The notes: generated from the sequence alone by a model not told the origin. A stretch of DNA of 64,000 nucleotides from Nephromyces sp. MM_2019 (GCA_015657535.1 JADHZB010001487.1:55975-119974), one strand, 5' to 3'; shown: positions 13,620 through 26,571, counted from the stretch's first letter. Program-made: numbers and translations.

Positions 13620-15152
13620 GTAAATGAACAATGCAGTTCAAAAAGTATGATTTATCGCACAAAGCAAGCCAATCAGGCCTATAAAGTGGCATATTTTTGT
13701 ACCAAATTTTGCTGTTACGGCCAAGAACCACTGAGTCTTAATTGCCAGTTATATTTTTCTCGGTATTGAATGGACTGCAGGCTGATCCAAAAAAAGGAGT
13801 ATCATTATCCACAAAATATAGCCTATAAAACGGACTAAGCGAAGGAAATATTCAAACATCTCCCGACTTGCCAGGCCCAAGTGTTCAATTGAACTCATCT
13901 CCTTTCAAAGGAAACTCCCAGGACTAAAGCAAGCATTGCATCAGGCAGTATGAAGTTTATTATCGAATTGAGAAGTATTATGTTTGTTTTCAGCGGAAGC
14001 GCTAGTACCCCGTAGGTATTTAATTCGATGTGTTTTTCTTTCTAGCGAATTCTCAAGGATAAAGCAAGAATATGTACCATGATAACAGCAAGCACCGAAT
14101 ACTTGGAATCTTGAGCGTGCTGAAATAGAGAATTCAAGATCTAGATCTAGTAAGATGGTAGAGCTGAGGTGAGGCGAAATGTTATTCTATATATCGAATT
14201 TTGCTAATATCTGTAATAAATAGACCTGATAATTAGCCAACTAAGAGCAAAATCAATAAAACCGTCACAAAATTGCTACCTCTTTTTCCCTTTATATAAG
14301 GGGGTTAAGAGTAGTACCCCCGCGTAAATCTAGCAAACGCTTATATATATACTAGTATAGTTAAGAGTGCCATGAACAAAAGTAAGTTCCATGCCATCTT
14401 GCAATTATTGATTTTGGTAGAAAGACTTTGACTTTAGACAAAATGGTGGAGAAACCTCATAGTAGTAAATCTTATTCACAAAACTTCAGGTAAAATGCAA
14501 GATTGTATAAATGAACCAACTTTTCAAAAAAATGCACAGTAATTGCAATATTTTGATCTGAGACACCATCCAGACTATATTCAGCGAATCCAAGCCAGCT
14601 GGCAGGGATAAAACAATCCACAAAACCTCAATAATAATAGCCTCAAAGAAGGGTATAAAATTTCGCCATCCACAAAAGCGACTTGTCATCCAAAAGCTTG
14701 AACACGCTGAACAAGCATTCCTTAACATGTTCTATCATCACTAAATTTTGAAACTATTTTTGTTCAAGTGTGCAGATATATAACCTTCAGCGCACATTAA
14801 CTTGTCGCTGGCAATGTACTGATGCTACAGCAGAAACTTTTTATTTCTAGTTTCATTCCAAAGTAGAAATAGACATTTTCCTCAGATATTAGCACTCTTT
14901 TGTAAAGTATATCATGTGCCATTATCGTAAGCGCGGCGCTTGAGAGCTTCACAGATTGGCCATTTCACTTTGAAAAATAATAGAGCGGATAACCAAGGAC
15001 AATCAATCAGCGAAAAAAGTATACATGGATACTTTATACGCAAAGAAATCGACGTATGAACTGCACGAAAACTGAAAATCTGCAATAGGAAATTCAACAC
15101 ACACAGGATTGGTGAACAAGAACTTCTATAAGTAAACTGGCGATAGGAAGAA
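13620..15152. other. Spacer without a supportable gene
   Basis: A-rich on the plus strand, with many short open frames on both strands, none with good splice signals. A minus frame at 14912-15100 is stop-free but unsupported. No RNA gene or repeat seen. Confidence 0.4.
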
Positions 15153-15459
15153 ATGACGACAAAGACTCTTCATCGGAGTAAGAGAAAGGTAAGAAGCTAA
15201 AAAAAAATCACAAACGGCGCACGCAAATCGTTGCAATCGCATCACGAAAAATATCTTAAGAAAATTATGCAATCATGCGTCATACGATAATTTGGCCTTG
15301 AAGATTATGGGAGATAATGAAGATGAAAAAAATGATGAAAATGAAGAAGACCAGGAAAATGATGAAGAAAACAACGAAGATGAAGAATACGCTCAAATGC
15401 ATCAATCGCATATATGGAAGCATTCAATTAGACGAAGCACTAATGGCCGCGCTCTCTAA
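15153..15459 (+). CDS. Small protein with a strongly acidic Asn/Asp/Glu tract
   Basis: An ATG at 15153 opens a basic N-terminus (MTTKTLHRSKRK) that ends at a GTAAGA donor at 15189. A phase 0 acceptor at 15302-15303 would join it to 15304-15459. That exon reads about 26 residues made almost only of Asp, Glu and Asn with a few Lys and Gln, then EYAQMHQSHIWKHSIRRS, and stops with TAA at 15457. The frame is also open upstream from 15193, so the segment could instead be an exon of another structure. The intron would be 115 bases. Basic head plus acidic middle resembles nucleolar or chromatin-binding proteins in composition only. It converges on the 3' end of the PurM-like gene. No family assigned. 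Confidence 0.4.
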
Positions 15460-16056
15460 AAAATCGCCATGTTATTATGATGGCTCATTCTAATTTTTTG
15501 AAGCTCTCCATGATCCACCCACGGAAAATTCATTTCTTCAAGGGCATTTTTTGAAGATGACTTTCCATACTGACATGCATATATTTTGCTTTTTCCTCCG
15601 GCATCAACTCTTATTTAAATTAGTATTCATCCTTTCGGCATGTCTTTTTGAGGCACACAAATCTCGTCTTGAGACATAATCTGTGCAATTTTACTGGTAC
15701 TTTGAAAGAACTCTCAAATAATAGTGGAAGAGCTAGCCTATACGTCAAAACGCCCTCCTACAAGCCTAGGGATCCGTATAGTAACGAAAATCGCCGTGAT
15801 CAGTCTTGATAATCAGCCTGGCAAGATCTGAAGAGGTTCAAGGAAGCAATTTAATCAGCACCGAAACAGCTATAAAAACTTTGCTGGGATAATGATGGTG
15901 GACACTAGCAATACAGAAATGCTACATTCATGACTCAAAATTCATTACATGAGGGGCATACAGCTCCAATTAGGTGGCCACTGAGAAGCATCTAGTCACC
16001 CTTTACTCACTTTTATAAGTAAAAAAAAAATATCATACTGCCAATCCTTATATTAC

Positions 16057-19000
16057 CTGATATATGATCGGCTGGATCGCATACATATCCTACTATTCTG
16101 CATTCAACATCATATAAGTCGCAAATGCCCTTGACCATCTTGTACAGGCTAGCTGGTCCATAGATCTAAAACGAAAAAAAAAAAGCAGAGATTGAGCTAT
16201 CAAATATATACTGTGTGTGCGAGATAATGAAGGGAGATGCGATGAAAAGGGTTGAGATTAGAGCATTAAAGCATTAAATATATATAGTGTGTGTGTGTGT
16301 GTGTTTGAGATAATGAAGGGAGGAATGATGATAACTCTTAACACTGGAGCATTAAGCTATCAAATACGCATATATACTGTGTGTGTGTGTTAGATAATGA
16401 AGGGAGGAATGATAGGAACCCTACCTTCTGAAAAACAATGTCTAATTTACCAGATGAACATCAATAAACCAAGAAGGAGCTATAAATTCTATGAATCCTG
16501 CAGTACATGCCTTATCACTTTGAGCAGATGTATCTAAACCTCAATGAGAAGGATGCATAAACAGTAAAGCGTAAGGAAGTTAAGCAAGGACTGCAAGGGT
16601 GTATTAAAAAAAGGATGGAACGAAGTTATATTATGTAATTTAACGAAAAGAAATGGGAATTTTCGGGCTACAAAGAGATGAATGTAGAAAGGTCGCGAAA
16701 AAGGGCAAAAAAAGAAAAAAACTAGAATAGAAAGTGAATAGTGGAAAGTAGGGAAAAGTAGAGAAAAGAGATTGTCGGAGGTCTTCAAGGTGTGTGTGTT
16801 ATATTTGTGCAAGAAAGACGGCTGATTATGGGATCGCTACGCAGTCAGCAGGGCTATAAAGGGCACCCTGCTTAAACCCTAAATAGATTCCTTTTCCACA
16901 GCACCTAATGCGGCAGACCTCTCGAACTTCAATGCAACTACAACTCACACAATTCAGTTATTAGCTTTATCGAGTGCTTGAATCTTTTCCCTTACTTTAA
17001 AAAAAACTTGCTAAATATACTCAATTACAGCGTAAATTTCCCCTTTTGAAATACCTCAAATCGATGACCCATATTGAAGATTTCATACATCTCATTCCAT
17101 GGAATAGAGGCAGACTTTTGAATAGCCTCAAAAACTGGCGGGCACGGGAACAAGTTGTCTTTCACATACATGACATTCTGCGAAAAAAAAGAAAAAAAGA
17201 AAATAATATACGAGTGTACGTACACTAGTGTGTGGGATGAAGCACAGAGAGATTAATACATAAAACAGCAAAAACAGTGAGGAAAAAAAGTAGAAAATGA
17301 TTAAAAGAAAAGGAATGGCAATCAGTTGGTGAATATAAATTAAACCCTGAATAATCAATTAGAGAATATAAAAAACTAATCTATTAGAAGGGATTCTTTG
17401 ATCAAATAATCCACAAGGAAGAAAGATCAATTCTAGCAGATGAAAATAGATATGTTGTATTCACTGTAGAACAACCATATATACAAATAAAAACTGATAA
17501 AGGAATATGATAGAATCACTAGTAAATTTCCGCTGCATAAAATCTCCATGAAGAAACACCCAAAAGGGTGAAAATCAGAGCATACAAGGCAACTATACCA
17601 GCCAAAATACATCCTAGATCAAGAAAATTTCAGTAATTAAAACATGAATTCCAAAAGCAGGAGTGAAGAGACACACACAAAACAGACAATCGTATAAAGG
17701 AATTTTAAAATCAGCGAAAGAATCGAACAAAAGAGGCTAACGCGAATAGACTAGTAACCAACGCCTTTACCGACGAAAAACGATGAAAATCCGTCATTAT
17801 ACGCAGTTTTCTAGCAAATTACCTTCCCAAAGTTCATACATTTTGTCTGCCCTCCTCCAGAGCAATGTATCATTCCGTGTATCTGTAGGGATAGAGTTCG
17901 TAAACTAATATAAATTCAAACAAGAGGAAGGAAAAAAAGGGTTTTTTGAGATATTCAATTAACACTGAAGGAGCAGCATCCATTCAATCTGGCTTAACCG
18001 TGTGATAAAACGTAATTTCTCCTTTTAAAAACTCCAAAATTTCTAGAAAAAGTCGTTGCATTTTCATCACAGCTTTGGCTGTTCAAACATGCATATTTAG
18101 CTGAGCAAACAAGTGTCTCAAGAGCTGTATAGTTTGACAGCAGTGTGTTAGTCTTCACTAAGAAAAAGGCGGGATATTTGAAGCAGGAGAGAAGCTGGAA
18201 TACCAGCAAGCGCAGCAGAAAGCTTCTTCATTAACTAGTTGAACTTCATACCAGATGAGGCAGATAGATATATCTAGTGCGAGAAATAGCCAAAAAATGC
18301 TTTCCGCTGAAATTTTTATACATCTCTTTCAGTCTACTAGAGACGCGTGTCTTCATCTAAATTTGGATGTCTTCTGTTCACCAAAAAAACTCAGCAAAAA
18401 TGCGTAAATTATAACATTAGTAAAACCAATCTCCGTCAAAACATTTTAAAGTAATTAAAACAAACAAAAAGGTTATAAATCAAACTGAGTAGCGTACGTA
18501 CAGCTCATTCATTAGCACACAGATACACGCACACCAAAAGCAATAGAATCGCACTAACCTCAGATCCAGCTGTTTCAAGCAATTTCAGTATGATTGGTGT
18601 ATAAGTTCTCGTGGGGGAAAGCAGAGCCTCACCAATAGTAAGAGGGGTACCTAAGAAAAAACATCTTCAAACTTAAATGAAATTAAAGCGATAATACTAA
18701 GCATTATGAATCGCTAAAAATCACGGCATGCACACACACTCAACGAAAAAGCAGATTTGAGGGGTTTTTAGTCAGATTTATGAGTTTTAAATTCGTCTTC
18801 AATAAGGAATCTTTTCCTTCTCTTGATTTTTTCTTGATGCTTCCTTCTGTTGGCTTTTTTACCCGCCAAAAAGACGAGTTTCGTCTTTTTTTTACTTTTT
18901 CTCGATATTTCTACGAAAATTTACCATTTTCTTCAGTTTAAGATGCTTTTTTCCGCTAATTTCAAGAGAACTTCATGCAAATGTTTGTATTTCCCTAAAA

Positions 19001-22000
19001 ATCTGAACAGATCTAGCAAATTTATATCAAACGTTTCTTCACTATTACATATTGGATATCAATCAAATCCTATGAAAATGTATCTTTAAGGCGCTGAGCA
19101 TTGGCTAAATAATGGCTTAAAGGGAAAATTCCATTTCGACCACTAAAAACGCTTCACTTACAGAAGCAAAATCTAAATCTTCATGAAAGAATAGCTAAAA
19201 AATGGGGATATATTAATATATAGTAAATTCTATCTAATATACTCTGGCTGAAACGAAGACGATGAAAAAAATGGGCAGCTTTTCTAGAATAGTTAATATA
19301 TTTTACCAAGCCTTCGGCCCAGGTTGGACTAGCGATATAAGTTCACGACGAAAAAGAAGTATCATCATAGCAGCCTTTAAACCTTAAATTTGCAAATCCA
19401 ATGAGTAAATAAATTCAACACACAAATTTCATCAAGAAGAAGGACGTTTCCAGTTTTGTGTGCAAAAAAATCACAAATTTCATTGGCGAAATATCGCACT
19501 TTAGGCTTCAATTCATCAAAATTCACTTGTTCGCACACATACATGGATATCTTCCCAAATATTTCTCTTCAGTGAAAACATGCAACCTCTAAAAAAAAAA
19601 GACACACACACAACACACCTTCTAGTTTGTCGCTAAGGAAGTACTTCCCACGGAAAGCTTTAGATTGGTCTAACAGAGGATCGAAACTCTCTGGAAAATT
19701 GGAGATATAACTTTTATTAAGCAAAGCATGCTTAGCTAAAGTTAAGCCGTTACTTCCTATTCCACTATTGTAAGCCGATTCATACTTTGTTCGGCCTGAT
19801 GAAGATAGACCGATGATAATATCACCTGCAGATATCTTATCAGTGGAAATCACTTTATTTCTGGGAATGCTGCACAAAACTGTGGTATCCACTATCAAAG
19901 TTCTCACCAAATCGCCTGAAGAAGATTGTGTGTGTGTGAAGAAGTTGATTGCGAACCAAAAAAGTGGATACATATCTGCGAGAAAACCAGTGTGTGTGTG
20001 TGTGTGTGAAGAAGTTGATTGCGAAGCTAAAAAGTAGATTTGAATCTGGGAAAAGAGAATTATGTGTGAAGAAGTTGATTGCGAAGCTAAAAAGTAGATT
20101 TGAATCTGGGAAAAGAGAAGTATGTGTGAAGAAGTTGATTGCGAAGCTAAAAAGTAGATTTGAATCTGGGAAAAGAGAAGTATGTGTGAAGAAGTTGATT
20201 AAACATTTTAACAAGTATATAAATCCGCGATAAAATAGGCATAAATTGCTATTTTTCAATCATTTTCTGTCGATAATTTTGTATTAAAAAAGCACATCTC
20301 TGAGTTTTTCACAACTTTTCAGAGTATAAATAGCTCTCTTCTTCCTCAATTTTTATCCATTTTCTATCCAAAGATCGATGCATTTGAAGGCTATAAATAT
20401 ACTGTTAAAAAGCTAAACATGAATAAAATATTGCAGAATGGTTTCTCAGATTTTCATGATAAAGCAATAGCAGTTTCTAGCTCATATTTTAAGCAATAAG
20501 TGGGAAAAAACAGTTTTATAAATTCTTAAAGAGGAGCGAATATACTGCTATTGGCAGGGAGGTATACACACTTTTCTGACTCGAAAAATGTTTCGCTAAA
20601 GGGATAATTGGAGCTACCAGAGTTTTACAAGTTAAAGCGCTAAAAAATTGGGAAAACTGCCTTCAAAATTAGGTTTTTTCCCCTTTTATGATTGATTTTT
20701 ACGTTTCTTGAAGGGAGGCATATTTGCTGATGCAGTACTGGTTGGAATGTATGAATAATTTATTGAAATAAGAGAATATTCAATGCAAAAAAACGTAAAA
20801 AAAAGGCTTAAAATGCAATACTAAAAGGGTATTCATTTAATATCTAAATTTAACCCCTTTGAAGCGGAAATTTCGCAATTTTTAGACATTTTTGCACTCA
20901 ATATTACCTGAGAATAAGCTAAATTATGAAAATAAAAACACACAAAAAGATAAGCAGGTGATAGCACTCAGCTGAAACAGCTTAAAACGTATAAAAAGAA
21001 GATATGAGATAGCATCACTGAAGACAGCAAAGAAAAAGTGTGGAGAAGAGAGTTTTTCCAAACAAAACGTGACTGATAACTACATTGAGAGCAAGCCTAT
21101 GATAAATCAAGATTACTGACTTAAAGCGGGAAGATGATGGAAAAAATACCGAAAAAACAAGCTGCTCCTCAGCAAATTTGAATGAAAACATAAAAAAAAA
21201 CAGCACTTGAAGATGTATACAAAAAACCAGAAATGATAAAAACATCAAGAGGGAGGAAATTTGCAGGCAAAAGTCAAACTTTTAGCATAAAAAGCTCTGC
21301 AGCAGAGAAAAAAAAAAATTAAAAAAGACACACCAGTATCAGCAGTCTCTCCTCCTGTAAGAAGCATCTTCATCCCTTCAAACATTCCATGACAGCATAA
21401 TGCCTCAAAACTCTCGATTAACACTTTCACAATCTGAAAAAAGAAGAAAAAGTATATGAAAATCCAATAAAACAACCTCTAAGAAAGCTACTTCGACAAG
21501 AAAGCATCAACAAAAACCTCCAAAAAAAACGCACACACAGAATAAAATGAAATGAGAATACAAAAGGCTATGAGATCGCATAGATACGAACTCGCATAAA
21601 CTCTTGCACTCGAAAGATACCCATTTTTCCATTTCCTTCATATAAATAGGACATTCATTACGGAGGCTATTCATACAAAAAATTCATCTTCAAGTAAATT
21701 CATCGATTAGATTCGCATCATTAAAGCATTCTCTCGCTTTGAGCTTAAAAACTAGCAAAGCATATAAGCAGAATCTACTATTTTAGCTAATTTTTCATAT
21801 CCAACGGCTTTACTTAGTGCTATAACTAGCAAATATATTTTTTTAAATTTCCGTGTATATACACTAAAAAGACTTGAAGATATTGAGAAATAGTGCACAT
21901 ACTTTCATTTTTTAGATTTCTATATCTAATTTATGTAGTATCCCCTTGCTCATTTCTATACAACAGGCATATTTAAAGAGACTATTTAAAAATATACCAT

Positions 22001-23652
22001 TCAAAATCTAGATTTAATGCTATTAAAAGATAACCATTTCTTCATTAGAAGCAGAATTAGCTAGTTGTGATAGTGAAGCTTTCATGGCATAAATCAGGCT
22101 ATTCTGTATAATGTTTAGAATGATCAGTTTAATGAGTAGATCTGCTTGAGCAGCTTTCGCTATGATATTTTCAACAACCTCCCTCTGCTAATGATAAAGA
22201 ACTAACCTCTTTCGGAACCAGGATAGCATTTCTGCCAATCGTATTAGACAAATAGACAGGACCGGTAGCTCCAACACACAGGATATCATCAATGTTCATG
22301 ACAATCGCATCCTGAATCAAATAGAGGACAAGCATTTTTGTAATAGAATGAAACGCTATTCAGCTGAGAATAATCTCGCATATGTGTGTGTGGGGGGGTA
22401 GGTGTGTGTGGCGCTGTGTGTGATGCTGCTATGTACTGTGTGCGTTGCCGTGCCTTTCAAAGCTCATATAAAAAAAATTGCGAATATAGAAAGGTAAAAA
22501 ATGTATAAGGAACCATAGCAAAGAGGGAAATCATCTATTACGCAAAATTCTTTCAGTGGACTCGTAGAAAGAGTGTAGACAGGTTTAACCCCCAAAAAAT
22601 AGTCATTTTCGTTACAAAATGCTATTTCACCTTGAATTGCAGCGTAAAATGCAGAAAATAATGCTCAAAACCTCACTTGAACTATCCCAAAGAATACGGA
22701 AGGATCCTTGGTTTCTTTCCACAAAAGATAGGCTATTGAAGATTTTGTTCCTGTAATGAAGCAAGCATCAAAGGTAAATACTAGAGCTTTACAACAAGCT
22801 AAACGACAAGCAATTCCAGTCGTAAACTTTGCAATAATAGAGCAGTGGCATCAGAATGAATTAACATACATTTTAGAGCAGTACAAATTTCGCATCGAAA
22901 CGCCGTCCAGAAAAGGAGGGAAAACGATACAAAAAATCTGCTGAGTTTAAAAAAAAAGCTCTTTTCCATAATAGGGAGAAAAAAATATATGCACTCCAGT
23001 AGTTTCGCAATGAAATAGCAATATACCTGCGCCATCAGAATGCATAACAATGCAATTATCCGAATAATCTTGTTCTGGGGATAAATTTGGGACAATCTGC
23101 AAACGAAAAAAATTGCGTTCAAGGGGTAGATTTTACATCATCTTGGTTCTGCAAAGTCTCAACTACACTAACGACGAAAGAAGGCCATGATATCATAGAA
23201 CAAGAAGGTTCGAACTGGTACTAATGGTACCAGCAACACCAGCAAATGCACAGATACGTACTTTTCATTTGGTATGAAAATCCAATACTTTCCGCGCTTT
23301 TATAAAATTTATTGCGTATTTTTTAGCGGTTTGAACAAAAAGCTGCAAAATGGCCCTGCAAAGAGTCTACCAAGTGAGTTACTTAAGAGCAGCGCTTAGT
23401 CGTTTGCCGACAGAGCCGCTTATACCGCAAAAAAAGCAGTAACTACAAAAAGGGGACAAGAGGACTCTTTAATAACAAGCATATACTGCGATTCTTCGGA
23501 TTTTCTCTCCCCCGCGGGAATACGCATATTCCACCAGATATGCCGATTACCTTGCAAAAGGCCCCAGGATACAGACCCCGATCGACAGAGTGGAGAGCCT
23601 CCTTTACATCAGACTTCCTTGAAGAGACACCCAGCTCAGAGTAAGCAGACAT
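16057..23652 (-). CDS. purM: AIR synthase-related protein (PurM-like cyclo-ligase)
   Basis: PurM closes the imidazole ring of FGAM to give AIR, step five of de novo IMP synthesis, using ATP. Ten exons join in phase: 23551-23652 (ATG), 23027-23096, 22677-22750, 22207-22311, 21334-21433, 19619-19915, 18559-18650, 17823-17882, 17055-17177 and 16057-16165, giving 377 codons plus one base. Motifs run in family order: DGAGTK (55-60, ATP site), MNIDD (87-91), GGETAD (144-149), [47 protein letters not shown] and NMGHRFE. These fit the roughly 390-residue AIR synthase-related type that I associate with Bacteroidetes, rather than the canonical plant/animal PurM. The last 10-15 residues are unresolved. 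A weak candidate final exon is 15538-15569 (phase 1 entry, TGA). No targeting leader is seen, so cytosolic action is likely. Family call firm; substrate inferred. Confidence 0.9.
16192..16415. repeat. Three-copy imperfect minisatellite in a PurM-like intron
   Basis: Three diverged units of roughly 75-85 bases share TATATA, a (GT)n run, then GAGATAATGAAGGGAG or TAGATAATGAAGGGAG. They sit in the intron between the last two firm exons, starting about 25 bases from the 3' splice site at 16166. Confidence 0.85.
19926..20200. repeat. 60-bp minisatellite against a PurM-like 3' splice site
   Basis: The marker GAAGAAGTTGATT recurs at 19938, 20008, 20068, 20128 and 20188, giving periods of 70, 60, 60 and 60 bases. 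The middle copies are nearly identical. The array begins 9 bases from the acceptor of the 297-base exon (AG at 19916-19917 on the minus strand). Read on the sense strand, each 60-base unit carries TTTTCCCAG and CTACTTTTTAG, both like 3' splice sites. Continuous open frames through the array on both strands come from the period being a multiple of three. Confidence 0.92.
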
Positions 23653-25946
23653 CTTCAGGCTTGAAAAAATTTATTTTTTGTGGAAAGTAATAGTTTAGTT
23701 TGTGAAGCAAGCGAGGAGTAACAATCCCCTAAGCCTGCCACATAGCATTCCACGAAGAATTTTGCATTTCGCGTAAGTACCGCATGTCATGCAATTGAGT
23801 GAACGTACACTGGATAGCTGCAAGTTTCTTGATGGTAACTGAGTAAAGAATGTTGAAGAGAAGGCAAATGGGAAAAATTACTAACGGTGTGCGCTTTTCT
23901 TACGAGAATCTGAAGCATGTGCCATTGGTATCATCAAGACATTGAAATAGACGGAGCGTGATAGAAGGAGAAGGAAGGACCAATCGAAGCATTAGTAAGT
24001 TATTAGGACTGTCTGAACCTAAGTTAATAGAAAGGTTAATAAGTATTCCTCTCTATAAGAGGCTGCATACTAAGAAATAAGGCAGCAGCACGGACCTACA
24101 GTAATAGCACAAAAAGAATATATATAAACGGGCAGAACTGAGGGTGAACGCGGGCGTAGGTTAATGAGATATGGAAAAGAGGAAAGAGGCGTCGTATGAG
24201 CTACGCTGCGCAAGGCAAAATCTCCCGTATTATATTCAGTTCAGCATCCTTCACAAAGAAGCCTTGTCATTCTCAACGACAATGTTGCTTCGGGGTTGTG
24301 CCGGAAAACCAACATCAATTAGACTGTCATCCCGGTTATGAGGCCGAGCAATGAGAGCTGGCCGCCGTCGTAATTGCGTACTAGAGTTCTTCACGATGAA
24401 TTATTGAAAGCTTCCGCAAAAATTACCTGGTCCAGGATTCACTTAGCATCAATTAAAGGCGGTTTTTATTGGATAGCAATCCAGGCGAGCGAACACTAGA
24501 TTGTGGGGATAGTGTTGAGATGGGTTATAAAAATGAGAGTGCTTATTTGGCTGGTGTTGAGATGGTTTGTTCGCACCATTTCAACAAAGTTACTAGCTTA
24601 AAAATACCTGCAACTGTACTCTGCGGAAGTGAGACTTAAATAACTAGTATTGCCAATTTTATCCGTAGTACAGATTGCCTATACTGTTGCAAAGTGCTAG
24701 AACAATGCTGCAGCACTTGTTCAACCGTAATTCATTGACTGGTACCGATAGCTGATATCAAAGTTATACAAAATGGAGAATTCACGATTTGTAACCTCAA
24801 AAATCCGTCGGCAACATCGTCACCTAGGTTGGTACCACTCCAGCTTTAAGCAATCGAGCGAGTCTATAGTTGCCTAGCCTTACCCTATTGAGATTGCTAA
24901 GAAACTCCCTCTAGTCTTTTGTTCATAGACGCAAGGCAAGCAAAAAGAGTGGTACCACACACAAGCATGCTCTCTTAAGGTAATGTTGCCAACTTGTTAC
25001 CAAGGCCCATCCAGCTTTGGTACAGTCATTGATGTCTCGCTGACTGCCCGAGGGTGCAAATACTCTCGCGAAACAGTTGATGCTAGTTTAACACGATAAA
25101 AGTCTGCAATACATCATGGCTGCAAGTTTGCTACGGGAACTCGCAGCAGTCAGCCAATACACACGTTGCTAATACGGTACTTACTGCAGATGGTTTAAAT
25201 TAATGTGCTGGACGCAGACAGCAGTGAAAATATAGTTTATGATGGTTTACATCCGAAGCTGAAAGGGTATCACGCGTAATTTTCGAACAAAATCGACAGT
25301 ATGGCATCTAAACTTCAGATCGGAGGCGAATCAACGCTGGTTCATGCTAGAATGGGCCATGGTTAGTACAATCGTGATAACAAGCCCTCAGTAGATCTCT
25401 GGTAGGGATCATCTAAGAGAGTTATCTAACATGACGGGAGACTTGAAACAGCAAATATAAATATTAAGATAGCACGTTCAACAAAATTGCTGAGAGGGAA
25501 TATAGTAACAAGCTAGCATTGTGACTCTTATGCTGGTACTATATTAGTGGCACTGACCCATTCCAGACTCCCACAGCAGTTTTCACCACAAAAAAAGGCT
25601 CTTACGAGTTTTTTGCTCTCTTTATTCTAGCTAAGATTGTAAGTCCTAGCAATTTCTGTAATCGAATCGCCAAATTTATTGCGTGAAAATCTGAAGTTCT
25701 TAAAATAATTCAAACTGAACAAGGGTCGGAAAATTATTGGAATGCGTGAGTCTCCGACAGTATCCTACTGGGTCCAAAACAACTGTAAAATACACGAGGC
25801 TGTGCCGCTTATTTTTAAAACCTTTGAAACAAAAACGCAGCTGTCAACCTGGATAATATGAACTTGGAGCTAATCTAAAAAATATATACGGCTATTGATC
25901 ACATAAGCAGCTACTACCGAGACTTCTCTCTGCATTTTCAAAGGGG
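23653..25946. other. Upstream region of the PurM-like gene
   Basis: This should hold the PurM-like promoter and 5' UTR just right of 23652. Composition is more GC-rich and less strand-skewed than the flanking introns. No long open frame, repeat or RNA gene is visible. Confidence 0.4.
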
Positions 25947-26571
25947 ATGCACCGCTATTTTTTCCGCTACGGTAGAAAGAGCCTACGAAACCATTATGCC
26001 AATAAATGGCAGAATTCTGACAATAGTCCCACAGGGATGTCGAGATTTCCATTACCTACATGTTTTCCTGCCTATTCAAAGCTTGCTAATAGTCTCAAAT
26101 TTTGCAATGAGAAATTTTCGGGAAAATGTGTAGCTAGCGAGAGTGAAAGCTCTACAAAATCATTCTCCTTATCAAATTTCTTCAAAGTAAGGGGAAGCAT
26201 AGCACCAAATACTAATATGCAATATAACGCTGTTAATAGGAAAAGAAAATCCTTCTTTCAATCAAGGGATTTCCAAATGTGTGTTCCCGAGGTTCAATGC
26301 ACATTAGAGAATTTAACGCTTTACGCTGCTTTGAGTACATAATGAAAACAACTTCATGACTACTTTGAGGGCTGAAAATATTGAAGAAAGAAATACGCGT
26401 TTACATCAAATTGCATCCATAGAATCGACTGATGTGAGTTATGCGAACACAGTGAATCGCAGAATGCATAAATCAAGCATACTTTCTATGTCTTTAGTAA
26501 AAATAAGAAAGACTCCAAAGGCTTCTATGCTACTAAATGGGACATCCACAGGTGGAGTATTCATTCCGTAG
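25947..26571 (+). CDS. Candidate unrecognised gene in two adjacent frames
   Basis: Two plus-strand frames lie end to end. 25947-26342 is 131 codons; its best internal start reads MSRFPLPTCFPAY and is followed by a Ser-rich stretch (ESESSTKSFSLSNFF). 26356-26571 is 71 codons and begins MTTLRAENIEERNTRL, rich in Ser, Asn, Arg and Lys. They differ in frame by one. A GT...AG interval at 26335-26369, flanked by TTTGAG on both sides, does not restore phase, so a frameshift, another intron or two independent ORFs are possible. The stop at 26571 lies 116 bases from the stop of the minus-strand gene, a plausible convergent pair. No domains or signal peptide; function unknown. Confidence 0.35.

Noticed and set aside
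19855..20259. 134-codon frame with repeated INFFTHTS units, and its opposite-strand partner
   Set aside because: It is the 60-bp minisatellite read through; open on both strands because the period is a multiple of three.
23200..23260. A GGTTCGAACTGG stretch resembling a tRNA T-arm
   Set aside because: No acceptor stem, D-arm or anticodon arm can be fitted around it.
26335..26369. A 35-base GT-AG intron joining the two frames at 25947-26571
   Set aside because: Its length does not give the frame change needed.
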